Assembly: GCA_902806395.1 (NCBI GenBank)
Contig: CADCWH010000158.1
Location: forward strand, 1-7,633
Source of the DNA: an uncultured Thermomicrobiales bacterium
Lineage (GTDB): Bacteria > Chloroflexota > Chloroflexia > Thermomicrobiales > UBA6265
Reading direction: 5' to 3'
DNA: 7,633 nucleotides
Shown here: positions 1 to 5,611 of the stretch, piece by piece
How positions within the stretch are numbered: position 1 is the stretch's first letter
Layout of the letters: every line of letters starts with the position of its first letter
Position numbers and translations under genes: made by a program
The notes under the pieces: generated by a model
What the model saw: the letters and a program-made list of their open reading frames with translations, nothing else
Database searches by the model: none
Told to the model about the DNA's origin: nothing

Positions 1-131
1 CTCTCCTGCACCGCCGCGTCCGGTAGCCCGACCACCACCATCCCCGGCTGCCCGGTCCCCACGTCGACTTCGACCTCGACCAGCACCCCGTCCAACCCGA
101 CGACCGCACAGCTAAAGACCTTCGCCAGCAC
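1..131 (-). CDS. comM: ComM/YifB family Mg-chelatase-like AAA ATPase, N-terminal fragment
   Basis: This is the first 43 codons of a minus-strand gene that runs off the left edge; it is too short to appear as a complete ORF. Translation from a GTG at 131-129 begins [15 protein letters not shown] and continues through a VEVEVDV stretch, a [12 protein letters not shown] stretch and AAVQE. This matches the conserved start of the YifB/ComM family (typically MLAKVYSAALVGLD, then VEVDI, then GLP-FTIVGLPD-AVQE). Family members are about 500 residues long, with an N-terminal Lon-protease-like fold followed by a Mg-chelatase AAA+ domain. ComM is known as a hexameric helicase that promotes branch migration during natural transformation. 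The GTG is preceded by a purine-rich Shine-Dalgarno tract. The ATPase core lies outside the window, so the call rests on the N-terminus alone. The gene is divergent from hisG and probably unrelated to it in function. Confidence 0.85.
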   Translation of the reverse strand, partial: MLAKVFSCAVVGLDGVLVEVEVDVGTGQPGMVVVGLPDAAVQE

Positions 132-135
132 GCGG

Positions 136-147
136 CCTCCCCTCCCC
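136..147 (-). promoter_or_regulatory. Shine-Dalgarno tract for comM
   Basis: On the minus strand the sequence reads GGGGAGGGGAGG and ends four bases before the GTG at 131-129. The upstream GGGGAGGGG block sits seven bases before the start. This strong tract supports the GTG as the comM start, as does the family-typical N-terminal residue pattern. Confidence 0.6.
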
Positions 148-204
148 GGCCAGTCTCACCCGGCCGTCCTCGCCATCTCGTCCTTTCCCGCCTCGCGGCG
201 GCCG

Positions 205-213
205 ATCATAGCA
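205..213 (-). promoter_or_regulatory. Candidate extended -10 promoter for comM
   Basis: Read on the minus strand, these nine bases are TGCTATGAT. That is an extended -10 (TGn) followed by TATGAT, one mismatch from TATAAT. No good -35 hexamer is seen at a 16-19 bp spacing, which is common for extended -10 promoters. Transcription would start near 198, leaving a leader of roughly 65 nt before the comM GTG. It is one of few AT-rich spots in this GC-rich region. The call is based on sequence match only. Confidence 0.35.
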
Positions 214-314
214 CGCGCACCCGACATCTCGGTCGAGCCGGACGACCCCTCTCTCAGGACCATCCGACCCGCACCGTCCCCCCTCGGCCGTCATGGAGGA
301 ACTCGGTACGGTTG

Positions 315-327
315 CTCTGGGTCAGAG
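315..327. repeat. Small inverted repeat upstream of hisG
   Basis: CTCTG-GGT-CAGAG forms perfect 5-bp arms around a 3-nt centre, extendable by one G-T pair at 314/328. It lies about 300 bp before hisG and about 185 bp before comM. It could be an operator half-site pair or a small hairpin. Repeats of this size arise by chance, so support is weak. Confidence 0.2.
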
Positions 328-617
328 TCAGACGAGGTCGGGATACCGTCGTCGTGCGCTGCCCCGTCCTGCCGTGGTGTCGGGTTGAGGGGACGTGTCC
401 AACACTTGCCTCGCTCCGGCCCCCTCGTCCCCCGGCGGGGCAAACCGCTCTTGCCGTAGCGACGATCTCCCTCTCCACGACGGTCATGCTGGCCCGACTG
501 GCCCGGTCGTGGTACATATCGGGGCGTGGCGCCGGAGCAGGTGTCTTTCTCCGGTGGCGAGGCGGCCCCCGACCATCCCGTCCCCGACCCCTCGCGGAGG
601 AGCACCCCGTCTCACCC

Positions 618-1499
618 ATGACCGCCCCCATCGCCGACGGTCGCCTGAAACTGGCGATCCAGCGCTCCGGCCGCCTGACCGACCCGACCCTCGCCCTGCT
701 CGCCGCCATCGGCCTCGACTTCGAGAGCTACGGCCAACGCCTCATCTCCCACTGCCGCAACTTCCCCCTCTCCATCCTTTACGGGCGCGACGACGACATC
801 CCCGAACTCGTCGCTCTCGGCACCGCCGACCTCGGCATCGTCGGCCGCAACCTGGTCCACGAGGAAGAGCGCGAGGTCGTCGAGTTGCTCCCCCTCGGCT
901 TCGGCCGCTGCTCCCTGGTCGTCGCCGTCCCCCGTGACTCCCACTTCCAGGAGCCCGCCGACCTGGCCGAGTGCCGCGTCGCCACGTCCTACCCGCACAG
1001 CACCCGGGGTTTCTTCCGCGCCCTCGGCGCCTCCCCGGAGGTGATCACCATCAGCGGCTCGGTCGAGGCCGCCCCGGCCATCGGATTGGCCGACGCCATC
1101 GTGGACCTCACCGCCACCGGATCCTCCCTGCTCCTCAACGACCTCCGCCCGATCGCCACGATCCTCGAATCCGAGGCTGTCTTGGTCGCCAACCCGACCA
1201 CCCACGCGAGCGCGGCCGGCCTGGTGATCATCGAACGCCTCCTCCTCCGCGTCCGGGCCGTCAACGCTGCCCGGCGGTATAAATACGTGATGATGAACGC
1301 CCCCGAGGCCGCCCTCCCCGCCATCCGCGCCGTGATCCCTGGCCTCAAGGCCCCGACCATCGTTCCTCTCGACAAGGCCGGCTGGGTCGCTGTCCACGCC
1401 GCCCTCTCCGAGGAAGATTTCTGGGAATCCGTCGAGCGCCTCCGCGCCGCCGGCGCCACCGAAATTCTGGTCTCATCCCTCGAAAAACTCCTGCTCTGA
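618..1499 (+). CDS. hisG: ATP phosphoribosyltransferase, long form (HisG)
   Basis: This enzyme catalyses the first step of histidine synthesis, joining ATP and PRPP to give phosphoribosyl-ATP in the cytoplasm. The 293-residue product matches the E. coli-type long form. It starts with RLKLAIQRSGRL (residues 9-20), then has RDDDIPELV (57-65) and DLGIVGRNLV (71-80). VATSYPHSTRGFF (121-133) lies in the PRPP-binding lobe. The family signature runs through E150, G156, D163 and TATG (165-168). Residues from about 217 to 293 form the ACT-like regulatory domain that in long-form enzymes binds histidine for feedback inhibition, so no HisZ partner is expected. The ATG at 618 is chosen because homology begins within ten residues of it; upstream in-frame codons look non-coding. 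The nearest Shine-Dalgarno-like GGAGG (596-600) is about 17 nt away, unusually far, so initiation may be weak or structured. It is the first gene of the cluster, 47 nt before hisC. Confidence 0.95.
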   Translation: MTAPIADGRLKLAIQRSGRLTDPTLALLAAIGLDFESYGQRLISHCRNFPLSILYGRDDDIPELVALGTADLGIVGRNLVHEEEREVVELLPLGFGRCSLVVAVPRDSHFQEPADLAECRVATSYPHSTRGFFRALGASPEVITISGSVEAAPAIGLADAIVDLTATGSSLLLNDLRPIATILESEAVLVANPTTHASAAGLVIIERLLLRVRAVNAARRYKYVMMNAPEAALPAIRAVIPGLKAPTIVPLDKAGWVAVHAALSEEDFWESVERLRAAGATEILVSSLEKLLL

Positions 1500-1508
1500 C
1501 CGTCCAAC

Positions 1509-1526
1509 CGGCGAACCGTCTCGCCG
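1509..1526 (+). repeat. Stem-loop in the hisG-hisC gap
   Basis: CGGCGA (1509-1514) and TCGCCG (1521-1526) are perfect 6-bp arms around a 6-nt loop, ten bases after the hisG stop. The hisC Shine-Dalgarno sequence (GGAG, 1537-1540) follows ten bases later. No U-tract follows, so it is not a classical terminator. It could stabilise the hisG end of the mRNA, cause partial termination, or be chance in a GC-rich gap. It lies exactly where hisD is found in the classical his gene order. Confidence 0.35.
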
Positions 1527-1546
1527 CCTCACATCCGGAGCCCGCC

Positions 1547-2665
1547 ATGACCGCCCCATCGGCCCTCGACCTCACCGCACTCGTCCGCCCCGCCGTGCAC
1601 GCGATATCCAGTTACGTCCCGGCCAAGGTCGAGCCGGGCACCGAGCGGGTCATCAAGTTGGACATGAACGAGTCTCCCTACGGTCCCTCGCCACGCACCC
1701 GGGCCGCCCTGACCGACTTTGTCGCCACCCAGCGCTACCCGTCCTTCGACGCCATCGAGTTGCGCGAGCGGGTCGCCCCCTACCTCGGCGTCCCGGTCGA
1801 ACAGGTCAGCGCCGGGGCCGGCCTCGACGATGTCCTCAACAACCTGATGACCTTGTTGATCGACCCGGGCGATGAGGTCGTCATCTCCGAACCCACCTTC
1901 GGCGTCTACCGCGCCCTGGTCTCCCTCCGGGGCGGCATCACCGTCGACGTCCCGCTCACCCCGGCCCCCGACTTCGCCCTCCGCCCCGATGCGATCCTGG
2001 CCGCCATTACCCCCCGGACCAAGATGATCGTCATCTGCGACCCCAATAACCCCACAGGCAACGCCTTCGATCCCGTCTCGGTCGAGCGCGTCGTCGCCGG
2101 TGCCCCGTGCCTGGTCGCTATCGACGAGGCCTACGCCGAGTTCGCCGGCACCAGCGCGATCGGGCTGATGGCCCACTACGACAACGTCTGCGTCCTACGC
2201 ACCATGAGCAAATTCGCCGGCCTGGCCGGGATGCGCGTCGGCTACGGTGCCTTCCCCGCCTCGCTGATGCCCCTCCTCTGGCGCGTGACTCCCGCCTTCT
2301 GCAACCTCTCCGCCGCGTCCCAGGTCGCCGCGATCTCCTCACTGGCCGACCTCGACTACCTCAGCCGCGAGGTGGTCGGCCGCCTCATCACCGATCGCGA
2401 CGCCCTCGTGGCCGACCTCCGCGCCATCCCGGGTGTCGAGCCGTTCCCGAGCGTCACCAATTTCATCCTCGCCCGCCTCCCCGTGGAAGATGCCGGTCCG
2501 GTCGTCGCCCGCATGGCTGGTCGCGGCGTGTTCGTCCGTCACTTCGCCAATCCCGCCCTCGGCCTGCGTGACTGCCTCCGCGTGAGCGTCGGGACCCCTT
2601 CCGAACATGCCGTCTTCCTCGACGAACTCCAGGCCGCCCTGGCGACGGAGGGAATGGCCGCGTGA
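1547..2665 (+). CDS. hisC: Histidinol-phosphate aminotransferase (HisC)
   Basis: This PLP-dependent class I/II (fold type I) aminotransferase converts imidazole-acetol phosphate and glutamate to histidinol phosphate and 2-oxoglutarate. The 372-residue length is normal. Visible motifs are KLDMNESPYGPSP (37-49, the HisC substrate-binding segment with N41), DPNNPTG (165-171) and DEAYAEF (193-199, whose Asp contacts the PLP pyridine nitrogen). TMSKFAGLAGMRVGY (219-233) contains the Schiff-base lysine K222 and the phosphate-contacting R230. RVSVGT (345-350) carries the carboxylate-binding Arg. The ATG start has GGAG at 1537-1540 with a 6-nt spacer. The stop overlaps the hisB start by 4 nt (GTGA). 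Some relatives with the same fold act on aromatic or other amino acids, but the LDMNESPYGPSP block and the his neighbours make HisC the clear call. Confidence 0.95.
   Translation: MTAPSALDLTALVRPAVHAISSYVPAKVEPGTERVIKLDMNESPYGPSPRTRAALTDFVATQRYPSFDAIELRERVAPYLGVPVEQVSAGAGLDDVLNNLMTLLIDPGDEVVISEPTFGVYRALVSLRGGITVDVPLTPAPDFALRPDAILAAITPRTKMIVICDPNNPTGNAFDPVSVERVVAGAPCLVAIDEAYAEFAGTSAIGLMAHYDNVCVLRTMSKFAGLAGMRVGYGAFPASLMPLLWRVTPAFCNLSAASQVAAISSLADLDYLSREVVGRLITDRDALVADLRAIPGVEPFPSVTNFILARLPVEDAGPVVARMAGRGVFVRHFANPALGLRDCLRVSVGTPSEHAVFLDELQAALATEGMAA
2647..2652 (+). promoter_or_regulatory. Shine-Dalgarno sequence fixing the GTG start of hisB
   Basis: GGAGGG lies inside the last codons of hisC, nine bases before the GTG at 2662. 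It supports the non-ATG start and the 4-nt overlap between hisC and hisB. Confidence 0.6.
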
Positions 2666-3282
2666 GTGCCCTCCCCGTGACCTACCGTCGTGCCCGCATC
2701 GAACGCCAGACTGGCGAGACCACGGTCGCCCTCGACCTGACCTTGGACCCAACCCCAGGTGCCGTCCCGGGAACCATCGTCACCGGCGTCGCGTTCCTGG
2801 ATCACATGCTCGATGCGGTGGCCCGCCACGGTCACCTCGGCCTCGACGTTCGCGCCTCCGGCGACGCCGCCATGGACCCGCACCACACCGTTGAGGACGT
2901 CGGTATCTGTCTCGGTTTGGCCCTGAAGCAGGCTCTCGGCGACCGAACCGGCATCGCCCGCTACGGTCACGCCTACGCTCCCCTGGATGAGGCTCTGGCC
3001 CGAGTGGTGGTCGACTGCTCCGGACGGCCCTACACCCACGTCGAAGGCGTCATGCCCGAACCACTCATCGGCACTGACTTCGCCGCCAGTCTCGTCGAGG
3101 AGTTCTGGCGCGCCGTCGCCACGAACGCCGGCCTGACCATGCACGTCGACCTGCTCCGGGCGCGCAACGCCCACCACGCCGCCGAGGCCATCTTCAAGGC
3201 CGCGGCACTCGCCTTGCGCGCCGCCGTCGCACCGCTGGGCGATCCGGACCGGGTGCCCTCCACCAAGGGGATGCTCGCATGA
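2662..3282 (+). CDS. hisB: Imidazoleglycerol-phosphate dehydratase (HisB)
   Basis: This Mn-dependent dehydratase converts imidazole glycerol phosphate to imidazole-acetol phosphate. At 206 residues it is the monofunctional form; the N-terminal histidinol-phosphatase domain of E. coli HisB is absent. Motifs run in the expected order: TGVAFLDHML (41-50) with H48, RHG (55-57), DPHHTVEDVG (72-81) with the metal ligands H74, H75 and E78, PLDEALARVVVDCSGRPY (107-124), EEFWRAVATNAGLTMH (146-161), RNAHHAAEAIFK (168-179) with H171, H172 and E175, and PSTKG (199-203). The segment before the first motif is slightly longer and more Pro-rich than the usual DGTG-type turn. The gene starts with GTG overlapping the hisC stop by 4 nt and ends in an ATGA overlap with hisH. 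A separate histidinol-phosphatase must lie elsewhere. Confidence 0.96.
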   Translation: MSALPVTYRRARIERQTGETTVALDLTLDPTPGAVPGTIVTGVAFLDHMLDAVARHGHLGLDVRASGDAAMDPHHTVEDVGICLGLALKQALGDRTGIARYGHAYAPLDEALARVVVDCSGRPYTHVEGVMPEPLIGTDFAASLVEEFWRAVATNAGLTMHVDLLRARNAHHAAEAIFKAAALALRAAVAPLGDPDRVPSTKGMLA

Positions 3283-3953
3283 TCGCCATCGTCGACTACG
3301 GCGCCGGCAACCTCCGCTCGATCAGCCGCGCCCTGGCATCCCAAGGCGCCGAGGCCGTCATATCCGGAGACCCGCGGACCGTCGGATCAGCCGACGCGGT
3401 GATCCTCCCGGGCGTCGGCAACGCCGGCCACGCCATGGATACCCTCGGTCGTCTCGGCCTGATCGATCCCCTGCGCGCGGTGGTCAGGCGCGGCTCCCCC
3501 ATGGTCGGCGTCTGCCTCGGCATGCAACTCCTCTTCGGCCACCAGGAAGAGGGCGGCGGCCAGGGACTCGGCTTCCTGCCCGGCCGTGTCCGCCGCCTCG
3601 CCGGTCCGGTCAAGGTTCCCCACATGGGTTGGAACCGCGCCCGCATGGTGCGCGACGGTCAATTCGGTGAAGCCGGCGACGAGCGGGACTACTACTTCGT
3701 CCACTCCTATGTCGTCGAGCCGGACGACCCGGCCGACGTCCTCGCCGAGACGACCTACGGCGAGGCGTTTCCGAGCATCGTCGGCCGCGACAACGTCGTC
3801 GGTTTCCAGTTCCACCCCGAGAAGAGCGGTGCCGCCGGCCTGGCCCTCCTGGCCGTCATCGCCGCCGGGGGAACGGGATTCGGGCGCGCCGCTGCCAGCC
3901 ACCCCATCTTGGCCCCCCTCGGCACCGGCGCGGGCGCCTCGAGCGCCTCGTGA
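3279..3953 (+). CDS. hisH: IGP synthase, glutamine amidotransferase subunit (HisH)
   Basis: This class I glutaminase (triad type) frees ammonia from glutamine and passes it through the HisF barrel. The 224-residue product begins IAIVDYGAGNLRSI and has PGVG (44-47). The nucleophile elbow is GVCLGMQLLF (77-86) with C79. KVPHMGWN (112-119) is the typical HisF-interface segment, YFVHSYVV (139-146) precedes the catalytic region, and FQFHPEKSG (176-184) carries H179 and E181. After the last core helix, residues about 197-224 form an Ala/Gly/Ser-rich tail (ending GAGASSAS), longer than in typical 200-215 residue homologues. The ATG overlaps the hisB stop as ATGA, with AAGGGG (3265-3270) 8 nt upstream. 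The end overlaps the hisA GTG. HisH and HisF form a heterodimer, though hisA is encoded between them. Confidence 0.96.
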   Translation: MIAIVDYGAGNLRSISRALASQGAEAVISGDPRTVGSADAVILPGVGNAGHAMDTLGRLGLIDPLRAVVRRGSPMVGVCLGMQLLFGHQEEGGGQGLGFLPGRVRRLAGPVKVPHMGWNRARMVRDGQFGEAGDERDYYFVHSYVVEPDDPADVLAETTYGEAFPSIVGRDNVVGFQFHPEKSGAAGLALLAVIAAGGTGFGRAAASHPILAPLGTGAGASSAS

Positions 3954-4738
3954 TCGTCTACCCTGCCATCGACATCCGCGACGGCCGCTGCGTCCGCCTG
4001 GTCGAGGGCGACTTCGCTCGCGAGACCGTCTTCCTCGATGACCCCGCCGACGCCGCCCACCGCTGGCACGCGGCCGGCGCCAGCTGGCTCCATGTTGTCG
4101 ACCTCGACGCCGCCCGTTCCGGCACCCCTGTCAATGTCGAGGCCGTCCGCCGCATCCGCGCTGCCGTCCCGATCCCGATCCAGTACGGCGGGGGACTCCG
4201 CACCCTCGCCGATATCGAGACGATGGTCGCATCCGGCATCGACCGCGCCGTCCTCGGCTCCGCCGCCGTCCATGACGACAGTCTGGTCAGCGACGCCGTG
4301 GACCGCTACGGCGACCGCGTCGCTGTCGGCCTGGACGCCCGTGACGGCCTCCTCGCCGCTGACGGCTGGCTCGCCCAGACCCGCGTCCCCGCCCTGGACC
4401 GTGCCCTCGCCGTGATCGCCCTCGGCGTCACGACCCTCGTGGTCACCGACATCCGGCGCGACGGCACCGGCCAGGGCCCCAACGTCACCGCCTTGGCCGA
4501 GATGGTCGCCGCCCTCGTCGGCCCACTGGCGAACGGCGACCAGGAGCGGAACACCGGCGTGATCGCGTCCGGTGGGGTCGGTTCCCTTGCCCACCTGGAG
4601 GCCGTGGCCGCCACCGGTGCCGCCGGGGTCATCGTCGGTACTGCCCTCTACGACGGGCGGGTCGACCTTGCCGAGGCCCTCGCCCTCGCACGTTCCCTCT
4701 CGCCCAGGGCAGACCAACCCTCCGGAGGCGCCTCGTGA
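3950..4738 (+). CDS. hisA: ProFAR isomerase (HisA)
   Basis: This (beta-alpha)8-barrel Amadori isomerase converts ProFAR to PRFAR. The 262-residue product starts [21 protein letters not shown], where D8 is the general base position. It continues with VVDLDAA (49-55), IQYGGGLR (77-84) for the first phosphate-binding half, GLDARDG (127-133) with D129, the predicted general acid, [13 protein letters not shown] (166-178), and ASGGVGS (206-212) and VIVGTALY (227-234) for the second phosphate site. The sequence is compatible with HisA; dual HisA/TrpF (PriA) activity cannot be excluded by eye. The GTG start at 3950 overlaps the hisH stop (GTGA). No purine-rich Shine-Dalgarno sequence is visible just upstream, which suggests translation depends on coupling to hisH. 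The C-terminus ([12 protein letters not shown]) is a short Ser/Gly tail before the hisF overlap. Confidence 0.95.
   Translation: MIVYPAIDIRDGRCVRLVEGDFARETVFLDDPADAAHRWHAAGASWLHVVDLDAARSGTPVNVEAVRRIRAAVPIPIQYGGGLRTLADIETMVASGIDRAVLGSAAVHDDSLVSDAVDRYGDRVAVGLDARDGLLAADGWLAQTRVPALDRALAVIALGVTTLVVTDIRRDGTGQGPNVTALAEMVAALVGPLANGDQERNTGVIASGGVGSLAHLEAVAATGAAGVIVGTALYDGRVDLAEALALARSLSPRADQPSGGAS
4724..4728 (+). promoter_or_regulatory. Shine-Dalgarno sequence for hisF
   Basis: GGAGG lies in the last codons of hisA, six bases before the hisF GTG at 4735. It supports the GTG start, which gives HisF a 16-residue Pro/Ala-rich extension, rather than a later start. Confidence 0.6.
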
Positions 4739-5541
4739 CCACATCGCCCCCGCCCGCCTCCGCGCCGCCCGCCGTCGGCGGACTCTCTCGCCGCGTCATC
4801 CCCTGCCTCGACGTGACGGCCGGCCGGGTGGTCAAGGGCGTCTCCTTCGTCGACCTCCGCGACGCCGGTGATCCGGTCGAGATGGCGATGACCTATGACG
4901 CCGAGGGCGCCGACGAGCTGATCTTCCTCGACATCACCGCGTCCTCCGACAGCCGCGAGACGATGGTCGACGTCGTCCGCCGGACCGCCGACCAGATGTT
5001 CATCCCCCTCACCGTCGGCGGCGGCGTCCGCACCGTCGAGGACATTCGCATCCTGCTCGGCAACGGCGCCGACAAGGTCTCCGTCAACACCGCCGCCCTG
5101 TCCGACCCAACCCTGATCTCCGGCGGCGCCGCCGTCTTCGGCAGCCAGTGCATGGTCGTCGCGATCGACGCCCGACGCCGGCCGGGGGGCGTCGGCTGGG
5201 ATGTCCTCAGCCACGGTGGCCGCACCCCCACCGGCCGAGAGGCCGCGGACTGGGCCCACGAGGCGGTCGAACGCGGCGCCGGAGAGATCCTCCTCACCAG
5301 CATGGACCGCGATGGCACGGGAGCCGGTTACGACCTGGACCTCCTCGAGGCCGTCGCAGCCCGCGTCAACGTCCCGGTCATCGCCTCCGGCGGTGCCGGC
5401 ACCCTGGAGCATCTGGCCGAGGCCCTGGCTCCGGGCCGTGCCGACGCCGTCCTCGCCGCCACCATCTTCCACTTTGGCCAGTTCCGCATCGCCACTGCGA
5501 AGGACTACCTCGCCGACCGCGACATCCCCGTCCGCCGCTGA
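4735..5541 (+). CDS. hisF: IGP synthase, cyclase subunit (HisF)
   Basis: This barrel enzyme uses ammonia from HisH to turn PRFAR into imidazole glycerol phosphate and AICAR, which feeds purine synthesis. The 268-residue product carries [20 protein letters not shown] (17-36) with catalytic D26, VGGGVRT (94-100), [10 protein letters not shown] (112-121), VVAIDARR (141-148) with catalytic D145, [14 protein letters not shown] (187-200) and ASGGAGT (217-223). Residues 1-16 (Pro/Ala-rich, [16 protein letters not shown]) are an extension beyond the usual start a few residues before [11 protein letters not shown]. No in-frame ATG or GTG lies closer to the core, and the GTG used has a good Shine-Dalgarno sequence and overlaps the hisA stop by 4 nt. 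Segment 148-168 matches the family loop that leads into the conserved G-R-x-x-T-G region. Confidence 0.96.
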   Translation: MTTSPPPASAPPAVGGLSRRVIPCLDVTAGRVVKGVSFVDLRDAGDPVEMAMTYDAEGADELIFLDITASSDSRETMVDVVRRTADQMFIPLTVGGGVRTVEDIRILLGNGADKVSVNTAALSDPTLISGGAAVFGSQCMVVAIDARRRPGGVGWDVLSHGGRTPTGREAADWAHEAVERGAGEILLTSMDRDGTGAGYDLDLLEAVAARVNVPVIASGGAGTLEHLAEALAPGRADAVLAATIFHFGQFRIATAKDYLADRDIPVRR

Positions 5542-5611
5542 CTCCACCTGTCTCCCGTCTCGAGTCGTGCCCACTGCCGCCAGTCGTCGCCCCGGAGGGC
5601 CCGCGCACCCG
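5542..5611 (+). promoter_or_regulatory. hisF-hisI gap with Shine-Dalgarno sequence for hisI
   Basis: This 70-nt gap is the largest inside the cluster. It holds GGAGG at 5594-5598, 13 nt before the ATG at 5612. An in-frame GTG at 5567 is an alternative start but lacks a ribosome site and would add 15 Arg/Pro-rich residues with no homology. I see no promoter or clear terminator in the gap. Confidence 0.4.

Larger units (their letters stand above)
132..617. other. Divergent intergenic region between comM and hisG
   Basis: This 486-bp stretch has no gene I can support. The hisG reading frame stays open upstream to 312, but those 102 extra codons give an Arg/Pro-rich sequence with no resemblance to HisG or any family I know. 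Long minus-strand frames here look equally random. It holds the comM Shine-Dalgarno tract and a likely comM promoter near 205-213. A perfect 5-bp inverted repeat lies at 315-327, and weaker dyads at 188-201 and 439-455. The hisG promoter should lie here, but I see no convincing -35/-10 pair. I found no T-box consensus (a TGGNACCGCG-type motif) and no run of His codons that would mark a classical his attenuator leader peptide. Confidence 0.6.

Noticed and set aside
188..201. 5-bp hairpin with a GCGA loop just downstream of the comM -10
   Set aside because: Read on the minus strand it is a neat GNRA-type hairpin, but it lies across the predicted transcription start and is short enough to be chance in GC-rich DNA.
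312..617. In-frame upstream extension of hisG by 102 codons
   Set aside because: The extra residues are Arg/Pro-rich and unlike HisG. Homology starts within ten residues of the ATG at 618, and the total length then equals the normal long form.
612..1397. 261-codon minus-strand open frame opposite hisG
   Set aside because: Low-complexity Gly/Asp/Glu composition typical of antisense frames in GC-rich DNA; HisG on the plus strand is certain.
618..1563. hisG and hisC share nearly the same first bases (ATGACCGCCCC)
   Set aside because: Eleven identical bases encoding Met-Thr-Ala-Pro are explained by codon bias and common start preferences; no wider duplication is seen.
3755..4744. 329-codon minus-strand open frame opposite hisA
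   Set aside because: It is a Gly/Asp/Val-rich mirror of the hisA codon pattern with no motif of its own.
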